Shown here: positions 8,300 to 16,881 of the stretch, one piece after another | How the letters are laid out: each line of letters starts with the position of its first letter | Numbering within the stretch: position 1 is the first letter of the stretch | NCBI RefSeq assembly: GCF_004194535.1 | Contig: NZ_CP025781.1 | Span: 3,596,001 to 3,660,000, forward strand | Reading direction: 5' to 3' | DNA length: 64,000 bases | Source of the DNA: Iodobacter fluviatilis | GTDB lineage: Bacteria; Pseudomonadota; Gammaproteobacteria; Burkholderiales; Chitinibacteraceae | Notes under the pieces: model-generated | Database searches by the model: none | What the model was told of the DNA's origin: nothing | What the model saw: only the letters and a program-made list of their open reading frames with translations | Translations under genes and position numbers: made by a program

Positions 8300-10087
8300 T
8301 CACAGAATGAGTGGATCACCCACCAGCGGTTGCCATGTTTTTATTTCTCGGTCTTTTTCTACTAATACGGTGCGGATAAAGCGGTTTACGCTGGCGTATT
8401 GGGCGAAGAATTGGGCGAGTACGCCGGAGAATAAGACCCGGCTGCTACCCGCAAATTGGCTGGCGTCTAGCTCCAGCCTGATTTCTAATCCATTGCGCCA
8501 GCCGCGCCATGCTTCTTTGCCGACTCTATCCACCGTGCGTTGGGTTTGGATGCTGCGAATCCCTGCTATTTGCTGCTGGGTGGAGGCGCTGTGGCCGACG
8601 TTGTAGAGGTTTAAGATTTCGTGCAGCGCGGCAAGGGCTTGCGGGCCTTCGATGAGTGACAAGTGATTTAAGGAAAGTTGCGAAACTAATCGCCATTGTG
8701 CCGCGCTGGCGTAAGGCAGCTGTGGGGTGGGCGAGGCCATGAGGCGTACTTTGGCGACAGGGCCGGGTTGTTCAAAGGCCAGTGCCGTGCCTGCTGCCAG
8801 CGATTCAGCGAGGAAACGATTCGTGCAAAGCAGCTCGGCGCTTAGCGTGGGGGCGGGCGGGTCTGTAGCTAGAAAATTCGCGTTCACCCAAGTGAGCAGC
8901 ATATCGCTGCCGCGCCGCTGAGCGACGCCGTCAACGCGTCTGGCGTGCCAGAAGCAGCCGTTGGCATCGCCATGGTTTAGGCCAAAATAGCGCGGCACAA
9001 TTTGCGCACCGTAGGCTTTACTGGCGCGCACTTGGCCGATGGCATAGATCTCGGTGGCGTGCTCTCGGTGGCTGTCGGCCACGATGCGGTATTCGCGCGT
9101 TTTGCCGCTGGGGCGTAAAGGCTCGGAGGTGCGGGGGAAGAGATTAATCACTGGCACGCAGCCCAAGGCCAAATCGCCAGCTTGCAGGCTAAGGCGGCTG
9201 GCGGGGTGGGTGTTAAACGCGATGATGATTTCTAAATCGTGTTCAGTGTCAGCAGGAACGCTGATCGGCAGCTCAAAAAAAGCAAATTTGGCCGGGCAGC
9301 TAAAGTATTCAAGCAGCATGCGGTGGCTGGCGAGTGCGCCGCTTTCGCTGGGCAAAAGTGCTTCATCATCAGTAAAGCCGCAGGCTTCTGGTAAGCCTTT
9401 GATGGGAGCGATTTTGTTTTTTAGTAAGCTAAACATGGCAATACTATGTGCGCCGAGTAAATCATAAAGCGCAGCGGCAGTTAGCGGTGATCCGGCCAAA
9501 TGCACTTTTAGCGTGCTGAGTGTGAGCGCAGGCCAGCCTTCAGCCGCATTGCAATGAATACGGATCTTCAGCGCCGATTGCGCCTTGGCAAGGCCAGTCA
9601 GTTTTTGTGCTTCTTCGGCATCCAGCAAGATGGCCTCGTCAATTTGCAAAGGCCAGACAGTGAGCGGGGCGGTGGTTCTAAAGTAAATGCTGTCGGTTTC
9701 CTGCTCGCTTCGCTGGTGGTTTACAAACAGCGATGTGCCACGCTTGATTTCAAGCCCAGCATTGACATTGCCTTTGCTGGCATCTGCCTGAAAGCAAGCA
9801 ATGGCTGTGGAGGGCATGGGGCGGATGGCGTAGGGGTAGAGCTCTTCTAATAATGAGCTGCTCAGCTGCGAAAAATCATCATCTAACTGGCGTTGCAAGC
9901 GGGCATTTAAAAACGCGAATCCTTCGAGCAGGCGCTCAATATGCGGGTCTGGGCATTCGTATTCGGAAAGCTCCAAGCGATGGGCGATCTTAGGAAACCG
10001 CTCAGCAAAATCCGCCCCAGCGTGGCGCAACCAGGTCAGCTCACGCTGGTAGTAATCAAGCAAAACATCGTCTATCGAATCGCTCAT
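8300..10087 (-). CDS. tssF: TssF, T6SS baseplate subunit
   Basis: ImpG/VasA-family protein, 595 residues, the usual size. The N-terminus (LLDYYQRELTWLRHAGADFAE, then FPKIAHRLEL and DPHIERLLEGFAFL) is the hallmark of the family. TssF pairs with TssG in the (TssF)2-TssG baseplate wedge. A GAGG Shine-Dalgarno precedes the ATG. It is separated from tssG by a repeat-filled gap and from upstream tssE by 137 bp, looser packing than is common for these genes. Confidence 0.96.
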   Translation of the reverse strand: MSDSIDDVLLDYYQRELTWLRHAGADFAERFPKIAHRLELSEYECPDPHIERLLEGFAFLNARLQRQLDDDFSQLSSSLLEELYPYAIRPMPSTAIACFQADASKGNVNAGLEIKRGTSLFVNHQRSEQETDSIYFRTTAPLTVWPLQIDEAILLDAEEAQKLTGLAKAQSALKIRIHCNAAEGWPALTLSTLKVHLAGSPLTAAALYDLLGAHSIAMFSLLKNKIAPIKGLPEACGFTDDEALLPSESGALASHRMLLEYFSCPAKFAFFELPISVPADTEHDLEIIIAFNTHPASRLSLQAGDLALGCVPVINLFPRTSEPLRPSGKTREYRIVADSHREHATEIYAIGQVRASKAYGAQIVPRYFGLNHGDANGCFWHARRVDGVAQRRGSDMLLTWVNANFLATDPPAPTLSAELLCTNRFLAESLAAGTALAFEQPGPVAKVRLMASPTPQLPYASAAQWRLVSQLSLNHLSLIEGPQALAALHEILNLYNVGHSASTQQQIAGIRSIQTQRTVDRVGKEAWRGWRNGLEIRLELDASQFAGSSRVLFSGVLAQFFAQYASVNRFIRTVLVEKDREIKTWQPLVGDPLIL

Positions 10088-10224
10088 TTAAACCTCAATG
10101 CTTCGTTGTATGGAGGGTGTACTCCCTGTCTATGTGCACCACTAAAGGCAATGACGTTTAGTTTTTTTCGTAGGGCGGGTGATGCAATGCTTGCGAATGA
10201 GCGGTACACAATGAACGTCTCACT

Positions 10225-10671
10225 CTACGCATCAACTTCCTCAACACTCATCCCATCCTCAGTTTGCTTAATACACAGCACCGCCCGCTCATTTTGTGTG
10301 CCGCGCAATTCGGCGAAAATGCTGAGGGTGGCGCTTCTGCCATCGGTGCTGAATATTTCAATTTGTACGTCTTTTAGCCGTGGTTCAAACACGCTGATGG
10401 CTTGTTTGATATCGCGGATAAACTGGCGGCGGTCTGCATCAAAGCCGGTTTTAAAGCCACTCCAGTCGGCGATGCCGTAGTCGATAATGCTGTGCTCGGC
10501 CAACCTCGGCATGCTTTCGCGACGGGTATTGAGTATTCGGGAAAGCTCATTGCACACCGATGTCATCACCGCGGCTTTGCCATATTGGCGGTGCGGGGTG
10601 ATTTCTGCGCTGTGCGGCGCGTCGTCTTGCAGGCGTTCAAATAAAGGCACTCGAAATGGATCGGTTTGCAT
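10225..10671 (-). CDS. tssE: TssE, gp25-like T6SS baseplate protein
   Basis: A 148-residue homologue of phage T4 gp25, which nucleates sheath assembly on the baseplate. It opens with PFRVPLFERLQDD and contains the GIADWSG segment (a variant of the family YG(L/I)PD motif) followed by the conserved acidic/arginine helix (IKQAISVFEPRLKDV). Its place between hcp and tssF in the minus-strand block supports the call. Confidence 0.94.
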   Translation of the reverse strand: MQTDPFRVPLFERLQDDAPHSAEITPHRQYGKAAVMTSVCNELSRILNTRRESMPRLAEHSIIDYGIADWSGFKTGFDADRRQFIRDIKQAISVFEPRLKDVQIEIFSTDGRSATLSIFAELRGTQNERAVLCIKQTEDGMSVEEVDA

Positions 10672-10758
10672 AAGGTAAGGCCAATGATGTTGATGGCTTT
10701 AAGCGTGAATACAACTTGTAATCACACTTAAATAAATAATATCTCGATACGGTAAACC

Positions 10759-10833
10759 GTCATCCCCGAGTGTTTTTATCGGGGATCCAGCCGCGCTGCT
10801 GGATTCCCGCCAAAGACAAGCGGGAATGACGAC
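10759..10833 (+). repeat. 75-bp hairpin repeat, copy 1
   Basis: Ends with GTCATCCCCGAG and CGGGAATGAC and contains two nested stems (CCCCGA...TCGGGG and TTCCCGCC...GCGGGAA). The reverse complement of 34166-34240 matches almost base for base. It lies in the hcp-tssE gap and could act as an mRNA stabiliser or attenuator between abundant hcp and the baseplate genes; that role is inference. Confidence 0.75.
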
Positions 10834-10867
10834 ATTTAGTAGCGGGAAGTAAACACGAACCTAATTC

Positions 10868-11368
10868 TTAGCCTTTAATCAGCTTATTAGAGGTCAAGTC
10901 CCATGTGCTGGCGGCGGTGCCTTCTTTGTCGCCGCTGTCTTTTTGCGTGGTGAGTTCCCACTTGATTTTGGTGAAATTCAAAGAAAGCGTTTCTACCGGT
11001 TTGCCGCCTGTGCCACCGCTGACGCTGACATTAGAAATCAGTGCATTGGTCAGGGTGTAAACAATAAAGGCCACAATTTTGCCGCTGTCATCCGAGGCAT
11101 TGCGGCCAATGGTGATTTTGACTTCGGGGATGTCTTTACCTGCGCAGCAATATTGATTGAGTAGCGGGGTGGAGGCATCGACAAATTTGGTGGTGGTAAA
11201 TTCGCCAATGTGCGGCTTACCCGAGGTGCGTTCAGAGTTGCTGACGTCATTGGTGACTTGCATGGCTACATTGTGGCTGTACGACATCACTTCAATTTTG
11301 TCGACATAGCCCTCGAGCATGCACTCGCCCTTAATGTCCGCACCCAAGTCGAGAATAATGGCATCCAT
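10868..11368 (-). CDS. hcp: Hcp/TssD, T6SS inner-tube protein
   Basis: A 166-residue Hcp that forms stacked hexameric rings and is the secreted hallmark of T6SS. It begins MDAIILDLGADIKGE and carries the HIGEFTTTKFVDASTP segment and a C-terminal SLNFTKIKWE strand typical of the family. A strong AGGGAG ribosome-binding site precedes the ATG. Long gaps on both sides (439 bp and 196 bp), both with hairpin-forming sequences, suggest its transcript level is set separately from its neighbours. Confidence 0.96.
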   Translation of the reverse strand: MDAIILDLGADIKGECMLEGYVDKIEVMSYSHNVAMQVTNDVSNSERTSGKPHIGEFTTTKFVDASTPLLNQYCCAGKDIPEVKITIGRNASDDSGKIVAFIVYTLTNALISNVSVSGGTGGKPVETLSLNFTKIKWELTTQKDSGDKEGTAASTWDLTSNKLIKG

Positions 11369-11459
11369 TGTTTAAAGCTCCCTGTGATGGTGGTGTTGAT
11401 TGACGGCTTGGGTGAAACCCGCCGTGGTTTAGCTTGGCGTGGGCACAATGGCCTATGCG

Positions 11460-11710
11460 TTTTTAGTGCCTGCGGCACGTTGATTTTGGTGCGGGAATCC
11501 CCCGCAGGGGACTCCCTTTCTTGAACGGCCAAGAAAGGAAGCAAAACCGCAACCTCAAAAGCACGAAGGCCCCTCGCTGCGGATAATCAGTTCGGCGAAA
11601 AAGGCTGCTCGGGAGCAAGCCCGCTACCCCTTTTTCGAAACCCCGAACCGCTTATTCCTCGCTTCGGCGTGCTTTCAGGGGGATCTAAGCCCTATACCGC
11701 GACCGTGGTT
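11460..11710 (+). repeat. Dispersed ~255-bp repeat, copy 2 (T6SS gap)
   Basis: Second copy of the 7919-8175 repeat, same orientation, sharing TTTTAGTGCCT, GGCAC, CCTTTCTTG, CCAAGAAA, GAAGGCCCCTC, CCTCGCTTCGGCGTG and GTGGTT blocks in order, with divergent sequence between. Both copies occupy gaps inside the same T6SS block. Confidence 0.65.
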
Positions 11711-11761
11711 AATAAATCTTTTCCTTGTTTGCTATCAAAAATTAAACCGCTTCGTTTCTTC

Positions 11762-11792
11762 GGGTGGGCAAGATGTTTTATCTTGCCCACCC
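11762..11792 (-). terminator. Hairpin just downstream of tssC
   Basis: GGGTGGGCAAGAT and its exact complement ATCTTGCCCACCC flank a 5-base loop. It lies 16 bp after the tssC stop. There is no strong U-tract, so it may be an attenuator or a repeat-type stem rather than a full terminator. Confidence 0.5.
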
Positions 11793-11807
11793 TAGTGTCT
11801 AAACACC

Positions 11808-13286
11808 TCAAGCCGCAGGCGGTGGTAGTTCTGCCACTAAGCGGATTGATGCGGTGAGCTCTTCCAGTTGAAAGTGCGGACGCAAAAAGACGGTGGCGCG
11901 GTAGGAGCCGGGCTTGCCTGCGATTTCGGTGACATCAACACGGGCTTCCCTTAGCGGGTATTGCGCTTTGATTTCCTGCGGGGCGTTGTCGTTGATCAGC
12001 ACGTAATCGGCGATCCAGTTGTTCAGATAGCTTTGAACATTGTCACGCGTCATAAAGCTGCCGATTTTGTCCCGCATGATGACTTTGATGTAATGCGCAA
12101 AGCGGGATGCGGCGAGTACATAGGGCAACATGCCGGATATGCTGGCATTGGCGTTGGCCTGCGGGGTGTTGTAGATCTTGGGTTTGTTGGTGGTTTGCCC
12201 GCCAAAAAACACAGCTAGATCGGTGTTCTTTTTGTGGCAGAGTGCAATAAAACCCAGATCGTTCAGCTCTTTTTCACGCCGGTCAGTAATCGGTACTTCG
12301 GTTGGGCACTTCAGGGTTTTGTCCCCAGACGCAGTAGAGAAAGTATGCGATGGCAGGCCGCTTACTGCGCCCCCGCCCTCAACGCCGCGAATCGCTGCGC
12401 ACCAGCCATAGAGTGAAAACGCGTTAGTGATGCGCTGTGCCAGTGCCCATGAGGCATTACCCCATAGATATTTGCTGGCGTCGGTGCCGTCTACGTCTTC
12501 CACATAATTCATGCCTTCTGTGGGCAATGTGTCTGGGCCGTAAGGTAGGCGCAGCAATACGTGTGGCAAGACCAGTGACACATAGCGGGAATCTTCGCTG
12601 GCCCTAAAGCTTTGCCATTTAATCAGCTCGCTGCTTTCAAATAATTTAGCCAAATCACGCGGCAGGCCCAGATCGGCAAAGCTGCTCATATCAAATAGTT
12701 TGGGGTCGGCAGCGGCAATAAAAGGCGCGTGCGCGGCAGCGGCCACATTGGATAGTTTTTCTAAGAGCGCGATATCTTGCGGATGACGGCCAAATTTATA
12801 GTCACCCACCAATACGCTGAAAGGATGGCCACCAAAGGTGCCGTATTCTTCTTCGTAAATCTGTTTAAACAAGGCGCTCTGGTCAAATTCAACCGCTTTT
12901 TCTAGATCGGTTTGCAGATCTTTGCGCGATACATTCATCAGGCGCAGCTTAAGCCGTGTGCCGGTTTCGGTGTTCATCACTAAATAATGCAGGCCGCGCC
13001 ATGAGGCTTCCAGCTCCTGCACATCTTTGTGATGCATGATTTGATTCAGCTGAGTGCTGATCAGCTCGTCGATGTCTTTAATACGCTGGTTAATCATGGC
13101 CACCGTATCTTTATCGATTTTCATCACGCCATCGAGCACTTGCGTGGCAAATTCGCCTAGCAAATTGGTGGCATGGCTTTTCTGGCTGTCATCCAGCGCC
13201 ATTTTGCCGTCTTTGATAATACTGTCGAGCAGGCTGAGTGTGGCAGTTGCTCCGCCTGCCGCTGCTGCTGGCTGTGTTTCTGGCAT
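11808..13286 (-). CDS. tssC: TssC/VipB, large T6SS sheath subunit
   Basis: A 492-residue ImpC-family protein that polymerises with TssB into the contractile sheath. Typical segments are LEASWRGLHYLV, the DLQTDLEKAVEFDQSALFK region, EEYGTFGGHPFSVLVGDY, and the C-terminal LRPHFQLEELTASIRLVAELP. A GGAG ribosome-binding site precedes the ATG. It starts 16 bp after the tssB stop, so the two sheath proteins are made from one message. Confidence 0.97.
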   Translation of the reverse strand: MPETQPAAAAGGATATLSLLDSIIKDGKMALDDSQKSHATNLLGEFATQVLDGVMKIDKDTVAMINQRIKDIDELISTQLNQIMHHKDVQELEASWRGLHYLVMNTETGTRLKLRLMNVSRKDLQTDLEKAVEFDQSALFKQIYEEEYGTFGGHPFSVLVGDYKFGRHPQDIALLEKLSNVAAAAHAPFIAAADPKLFDMSSFADLGLPRDLAKLFESSELIKWQSFRASEDSRYVSLVLPHVLLRLPYGPDTLPTEGMNYVEDVDGTDASKYLWGNASWALAQRITNAFSLYGWCAAIRGVEGGGAVSGLPSHTFSTASGDKTLKCPTEVPITDRREKELNDLGFIALCHKKNTDLAVFFGGQTTNKPKIYNTPQANANASISGMLPYVLAASRFAHYIKVIMRDKIGSFMTRDNVQSYLNNWIADYVLINDNAPQEIKAQYPLREARVDVTEIAGKPGSYRATVFLRPHFQLEELTASIRLVAELPPPAA

Positions 13287-13302
13287 GATGATTCTCCGTC
13301 AA

Positions 13303-13869
13303 TTAAGCGGCTGCAGGGGCAGGCTCTGGGGTAGCAGGCAAGGCGGATTGAATTTCTTTCAGCCCTTCGGTATTGGCAATCACGTCTTGCAATAATTTAT
13401 CCAGATCATCATTGCCATCGAGCTTGCCGAGGAGATCCCTGAGGCGCTGACGTGCTTCAAACAGCTTTTTCAGCGGCGCTACTTTGTTCACGATGCTGAT
13501 TGGGTCGAAATGATCAAAATCTTTGCTCTTAGGCACGGCATTTTTATCGTTGATATCTTGTGGCTCATAAAAATTAAGCTCGATATTGAGCTTGCTGCCA
13601 TCGCCAGCGATGGTGTTATCAACTTGGATAGCAAGGCGTGGGTTGATCGATTCCAATACGTCGATAAAGTTATCTCGATCAATATTGATAAAGCGTCGAT
13701 CGCTAAGCTTTGGTAGCTTTTCTTTGGGCTGACCCGATAGATCGGACAAGATGCCGACCACAAGAGGGAGCTCTTTTTTCTCGATTGCATTGCCAATTTC
13801 CACGTCGTAAGTAATTTGGACGCGAGGAGGGCGAACGCGATCTAGCTTGTGTTGTGTGCTTTCTGTCAT
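13303..13869 (-). CDS. tssB: TssB/VipA, small T6SS sheath subunit
   Basis: A 188-residue ImpB-family protein. The conserved opening (HKLDRVRPPRVQITYDVEIG) and the PLVVGILSDLSGQP motif are present. The frame begins at 13884, but the ATG at 13869 has a GAGG element at the right spacing and gives the family N-terminus (MTESTQHKLDRVRPP). It is the first gene of the minus-strand block and is divergent from tssJ, with about 150 bp between them for two promoters. Confidence 0.96.
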   Translation of the reverse strand: MTESTQHKLDRVRPPRVQITYDVEIGNAIEKKELPLVVGILSDLSGQPKEKLPKLSDRRFINIDRDNFIDVLESINPRLAIQVDNTIAGDGSKLNIELNFYEPQDINDKNAVPKSKDFDHFDPISIVNKVAPLKKLFEARQRLRDLLGKLDGNDDLDKLLQDVIANTEGLKEIQSALPATPEPAPAAA

Positions 13870-14021
13870 GACGGCCTCATGCACGATGGATTGGGAGTGT
13901 TTGTTGAATCTAGAAGACGGTCATTGTAATTGCAAACATTTAGTTGGAAGTTTTAAGAAAGTTATTTATATAATGATCATCAGTTAATGGCGTAATTTTA
14001 GTAAGCATACTCGAGGGTTTT

Positions 14022-14483
14022 GTGCGAGATTCTCAAAAAAAATATCGCTGGGTCTGCTCGCCGTTGCTTTGCATCGTGCTGGCTGGCTGCGGCCTGTTAA
14101 AACCCTCGATTAAATTAAGCAGCGTGTCCTTTTCGGTGGCCTCTATGGCCAATGAAGACACCCCTATCCCCATTGATTTAGTGGTGGTAGACGATGAAGA
14201 ACTGCTTAAACGCCTCTTAACCCTATCTGCCGCGCAATGGTTTGAACAAAAGGCCCAGTTACAACGCGATTTCCCTAAAGCGCTGTTTGTTTGGAGTCGT
14301 GAGCTAGTGCCAGGGCAAAGATTGGATGTCGTTGATTCCCCATTAAAGGGCCAGCCAGGCTTGGCCGTATTGGTTTACGCCGCATATAGCTCGCTAGGAA
14401 TGCACCGATTACGTTTAGATCAGCAAAAAAGTGTGTTGCTGTATTTGGATAGCCAAGATGTACGTTGGGTGAGTGGGGATTGA
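14022..14483 (+). CDS. tssJ: TssJ, T6SS outer-membrane lipoprotein
   Basis: A 153-residue VasD/SciN-type lipoprotein that anchors the TssM-TssL membrane complex to the outer membrane. It has a basic N-terminus, hydrophobic core and lipobox VLAGC (Cys23). It starts at GTG with a GAGGG element just upstream. First gene of the plus-strand block. Confidence 0.9.
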   Translation: MRDSQKKYRWVCSPLLCIVLAGCGLLKPSIKLSSVSFSVASMANEDTPIPIDLVVVDDEELLKRLLTLSAAQWFEQKAQLQRDFPKALFVWSRELVPGQRLDVVDSPLKGQPGLAVLVYAAYSSLGMHRLRLDQQKSVLLYLDSQDVRWVSGD

Positions 14484-14807
14484 GGTTTTAAAGCGCTGCA
14501 TCAGATATGTTGCGTGGCACTTTCTGCTGGGAGGGTGAATCTCCATATGCGCCAGAGAGTTAAAGCTTAAACACAGAGAACATCGAGACTTACAGCGCTT
14601 CTCAGAGGTGTTTTATTGATTAATGTTGTAAGTGCTCTCACAGACTTCCTCGCTCGGTTTAGTAATCTTTCATGCGCCGCCGAGGTTATATGGTGGCTGC
14701 GCTAGCACGTATGGGGTGAAACCGGCAGATTTAAGGATGGGAAGCACGATGTAGCGTGGGCAAAAAACTTACCCACGCTACAAAGGCTTAAATAATCAGG
14801 GGATAGC
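14484..14807. other. Gap between tssJ and tssK with one hairpin
   Basis: 324 bp without a credible gene. It contains a 10-bp perfect hairpin at 14751-14781 and nothing else I can name. Confidence 0.6.
14751..14781 (+). repeat. Small hairpin upstream of tssK
   Basis: GTAGCGTGGG and CCCACGCTAC form a perfect stem around an A/T-rich loop. The GTGGGCAA core resembles the 11762-11792 hairpin. It lies 27 bp before the tssK GTG, so it could affect tssK expression. Confidence 0.5.
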
Positions 14808-16160
14808 GTGGGTCAAATTCCAGAAGCAATTTGTTGGTTTGAGGGAATGCAGCTTTTGCCGCAGCACTTTCAACAACAGTCTTTGCGCGCCGAAACGCTG
14901 GCCGCCCAGTATGCATTTACTGCACAGCCTTATTTCTGGGGCGTGCTTAATTTGGAGATCGATGAAGCGGCTTTAATCAGCGGCAAATTACGGGTGTTGG
15001 CGCTAGAGGCCATTCTGCCTGATGGCTTATGGGTATGTATTCAGCCAGGGGTGCACCCTCCTTTAGAGTTGGATTTAAAAGCCCCCATCATGGCCGAGCC
15101 TAATCGGCTTGCTACGTTTTATATCGTAGTGCCGCCGTTGTATCGAGCGGGTGAATTAGATCGCAGTGGTCGGCGTTATCGCTCGGTGGTGGGTAAAGAT
15201 ATTCCTGATTTAGTCAGTAAAGAATCACCCGCATCGCTTACTCTTTGGCAACCCAATCTGACGCTGGCTAGTGAGCAACAATGTGCTGACGGGGTGTGCC
15301 TGCCTTTGCTGCGGGTGGAGGAAGTAGCGGGTGGTTTTGCTAAGGTGCCATATTTTGCACCACAGCCACGGATTTGGCCGGAATCGCTACTGGGGATGCA
15401 AATCGCTGATTTATGTAAAAATATCGGTGAAAAGTGTGTGTTTTTGGCTGGACGTTTAAGGCTGGCACAGCAGGCCAATAATGAGGGTGATATGGCTCGG
15501 CTTAATCGCCAGTTGGCGGCGCTTTGGGCCAGATTACCTGAGCTAAAAAGCGCCTTGGATAGCCGAGTAGCCCACCCTAATACTTTGCATCACATTTTAT
15601 GTGGCGCTGCGGGATCGATATGTGGCTTGAACCCCATCGCGGGCGTGCCTGCTTTTCGTGCTTTTAATTATCAAGAACTATTGGGCTGTTTTGAGGAGGT
15701 GATTGGTTTTATCTCGCAGGCGATTGCCCAGATTCGCGTGGGCTATGCGCGCTATCCATTTAAGCACGAAGGCACATATTTTATGATTATGCCGCCCTCC
15801 ACATTAAAAGACAGTGGGCAATGGGTGATGGGATTGCGCATGCCCAATGGGGTGGCGGAGGATGCGGCGGGGCTGTGGCTTAAAAATACGGTCATTGCCT
15901 CGCTGTCTTTGGTTGAAACCTTACAAAAGCAAAGAATGCAGGGCGTGGCCTATCGCCAGCTGGATAGGCAAGAGCAGGCGAGCTATAGCGTGGGTGAGGA
16001 TACGCGCTTGTTTATATTGTATGAGTTTGCAGGTTGGATTAAACCGGATGAGCTCTTATGCATTGCCGCCGCAAGTAGTGATGCTGGGCCATTAAGTATC
16101 GAGTTGTTTGCGCCAGATACGGATGGTATTCCGGTGCTGAGCGAGGCCAAAAATGCCTGA
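14808..16160 (+). CDS. tssK: TssK, T6SS baseplate-membrane adaptor
   Basis: A 450-residue ImpJ/VasE-family protein that links baseplate to the membrane complex. The N-terminus (IPEAICWFEGMQLLPQHFQQQ) is diagnostic. It starts at GTG with a CAGGGGAT element upstream and overlaps tssL by 8 bp. Confidence 0.96.
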   Translation: MGQIPEAICWFEGMQLLPQHFQQQSLRAETLAAQYAFTAQPYFWGVLNLEIDEAALISGKLRVLALEAILPDGLWVCIQPGVHPPLELDLKAPIMAEPNRLATFYIVVPPLYRAGELDRSGRRYRSVVGKDIPDLVSKESPASLTLWQPNLTLASEQQCADGVCLPLLRVEEVAGGFAKVPYFAPQPRIWPESLLGMQIADLCKNIGEKCVFLAGRLRLAQQANNEGDMARLNRQLAALWARLPELKSALDSRVAHPNTLHHILCGAAGSICGLNPIAGVPAFRAFNYQELLGCFEEVIGFISQAIAQIRVGYARYPFKHEGTYFMIMPPSTLKDSGQWVMGLRMPNGVAEDAAGLWLKNTVIASLSLVETLQKQRMQGVAYRQLDRQEQASYSVGEDTRLFILYEFAGWIKPDELLCIAAASSDAGPLSIELFAPDTDGIPVLSEAKNA

Positions 16161-16881
16161 TATCACCCGTCAGACACTGCCTTTAAAACAGGCATTTTGC
16201 CAAATTTGGGAGGAGTGGCTTTTGCTCTCTCCCAGCCTTTTAACCAGCGCAGAGCCCAAAGAGAGCTTGGTGCAGCGCATGGTTGAAGAAACCAGCATCT
16301 TAGCTAAGCGGGTTTATCGATCGGTTGTGATGCAGGCCGGCACCGCTAGCGCTAAAGATGCGCAAACCATGCAATACGCCTTTGTGGCCTTACTCGATGA
16401 AGTGCTGCTCTTTAGCGATTGGAGTGGGCAGAGTAGTTGGCAGCTTACACCCTTAGAGTTCCGCTTATTTGGCACCCGCACGGCAGGCGAATCGCTACCT
16501 GATGACATCGAGCAAATGCTGGCAAGGCAAGACCCTAGTGAGCGTGATTTAGCGGCGGTTTATTTAATGACGCTGGTACTGGGGTTTCGGGGCCGCCTGC
16601 GCATGAATCCTAAACAATACGGAGAGTGGTGTAAGGCCTTATTTGCCCAGGTTTATCAACGTGAGCCAGACCATCATCGGCTGGGAGCCGTGCTAGAGGC
16701 GGGTTGTATGGGCCAGCCTTTGCAGCTGAGCGAGCGAAAAATGTTGCCCGATGGGTTTAGGCTGGGCCTGATGATTGCTGGTTTATTGCTGGTGATGCTA
16801 GTGCTTAGTCAGCTATTTTGGCGGGATATTTATCTAAGTATTGAATTGGCTAACCTAGCGCTTAGTGAGGCTAAGCTGTGA
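16153..16881 (+). CDS. tssL: TssL, DotU-like inner-membrane protein
   Basis: A 242-residue ImpK/VasF protein with an N-terminal cytoplasmic helical domain (conserved YAFVALLDEVLL and WQLTPLEFRLFGT segments) and one C-terminal membrane helix (about 203-222, LGLMIAGLLLVMLVLSQLFW). There is no C-terminal OmpA/peptidoglycan-binding extension, so this is the short form. It overlaps tssK and tssM by a few bases on either side. Confidence 0.95.
   Translation: MPDITRQTLPLKQAFCQIWEEWLLLSPSLLTSAEPKESLVQRMVEETSILAKRVYRSVVMQAGTASAKDAQTMQYAFVALLDEVLLFSDWSGQSSWQLTPLEFRLFGTRTAGESLPDDIEQMLARQDPSERDLAAVYLMTLVLGFRGRLRMNPKQYGEWCKALFAQVYQREPDHHRLGAVLEAGCMGQPLQLSERKMLPDGFRLGLMIAGLLLVMLVLSQLFWRDIYLSIELANLALSEAKL

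Larger units (their letters stand above)
11369..11807. other. Non-coding gap between tssC and hcp
   Basis: Holds copy 2 of the dispersed T6SS-gap repeat (11460-11710) and a 13-bp perfect hairpin at 11762-11792. No credible ORF. An hcp promoter is expected here but I cannot point to one with confidence. Confidence 0.6.
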
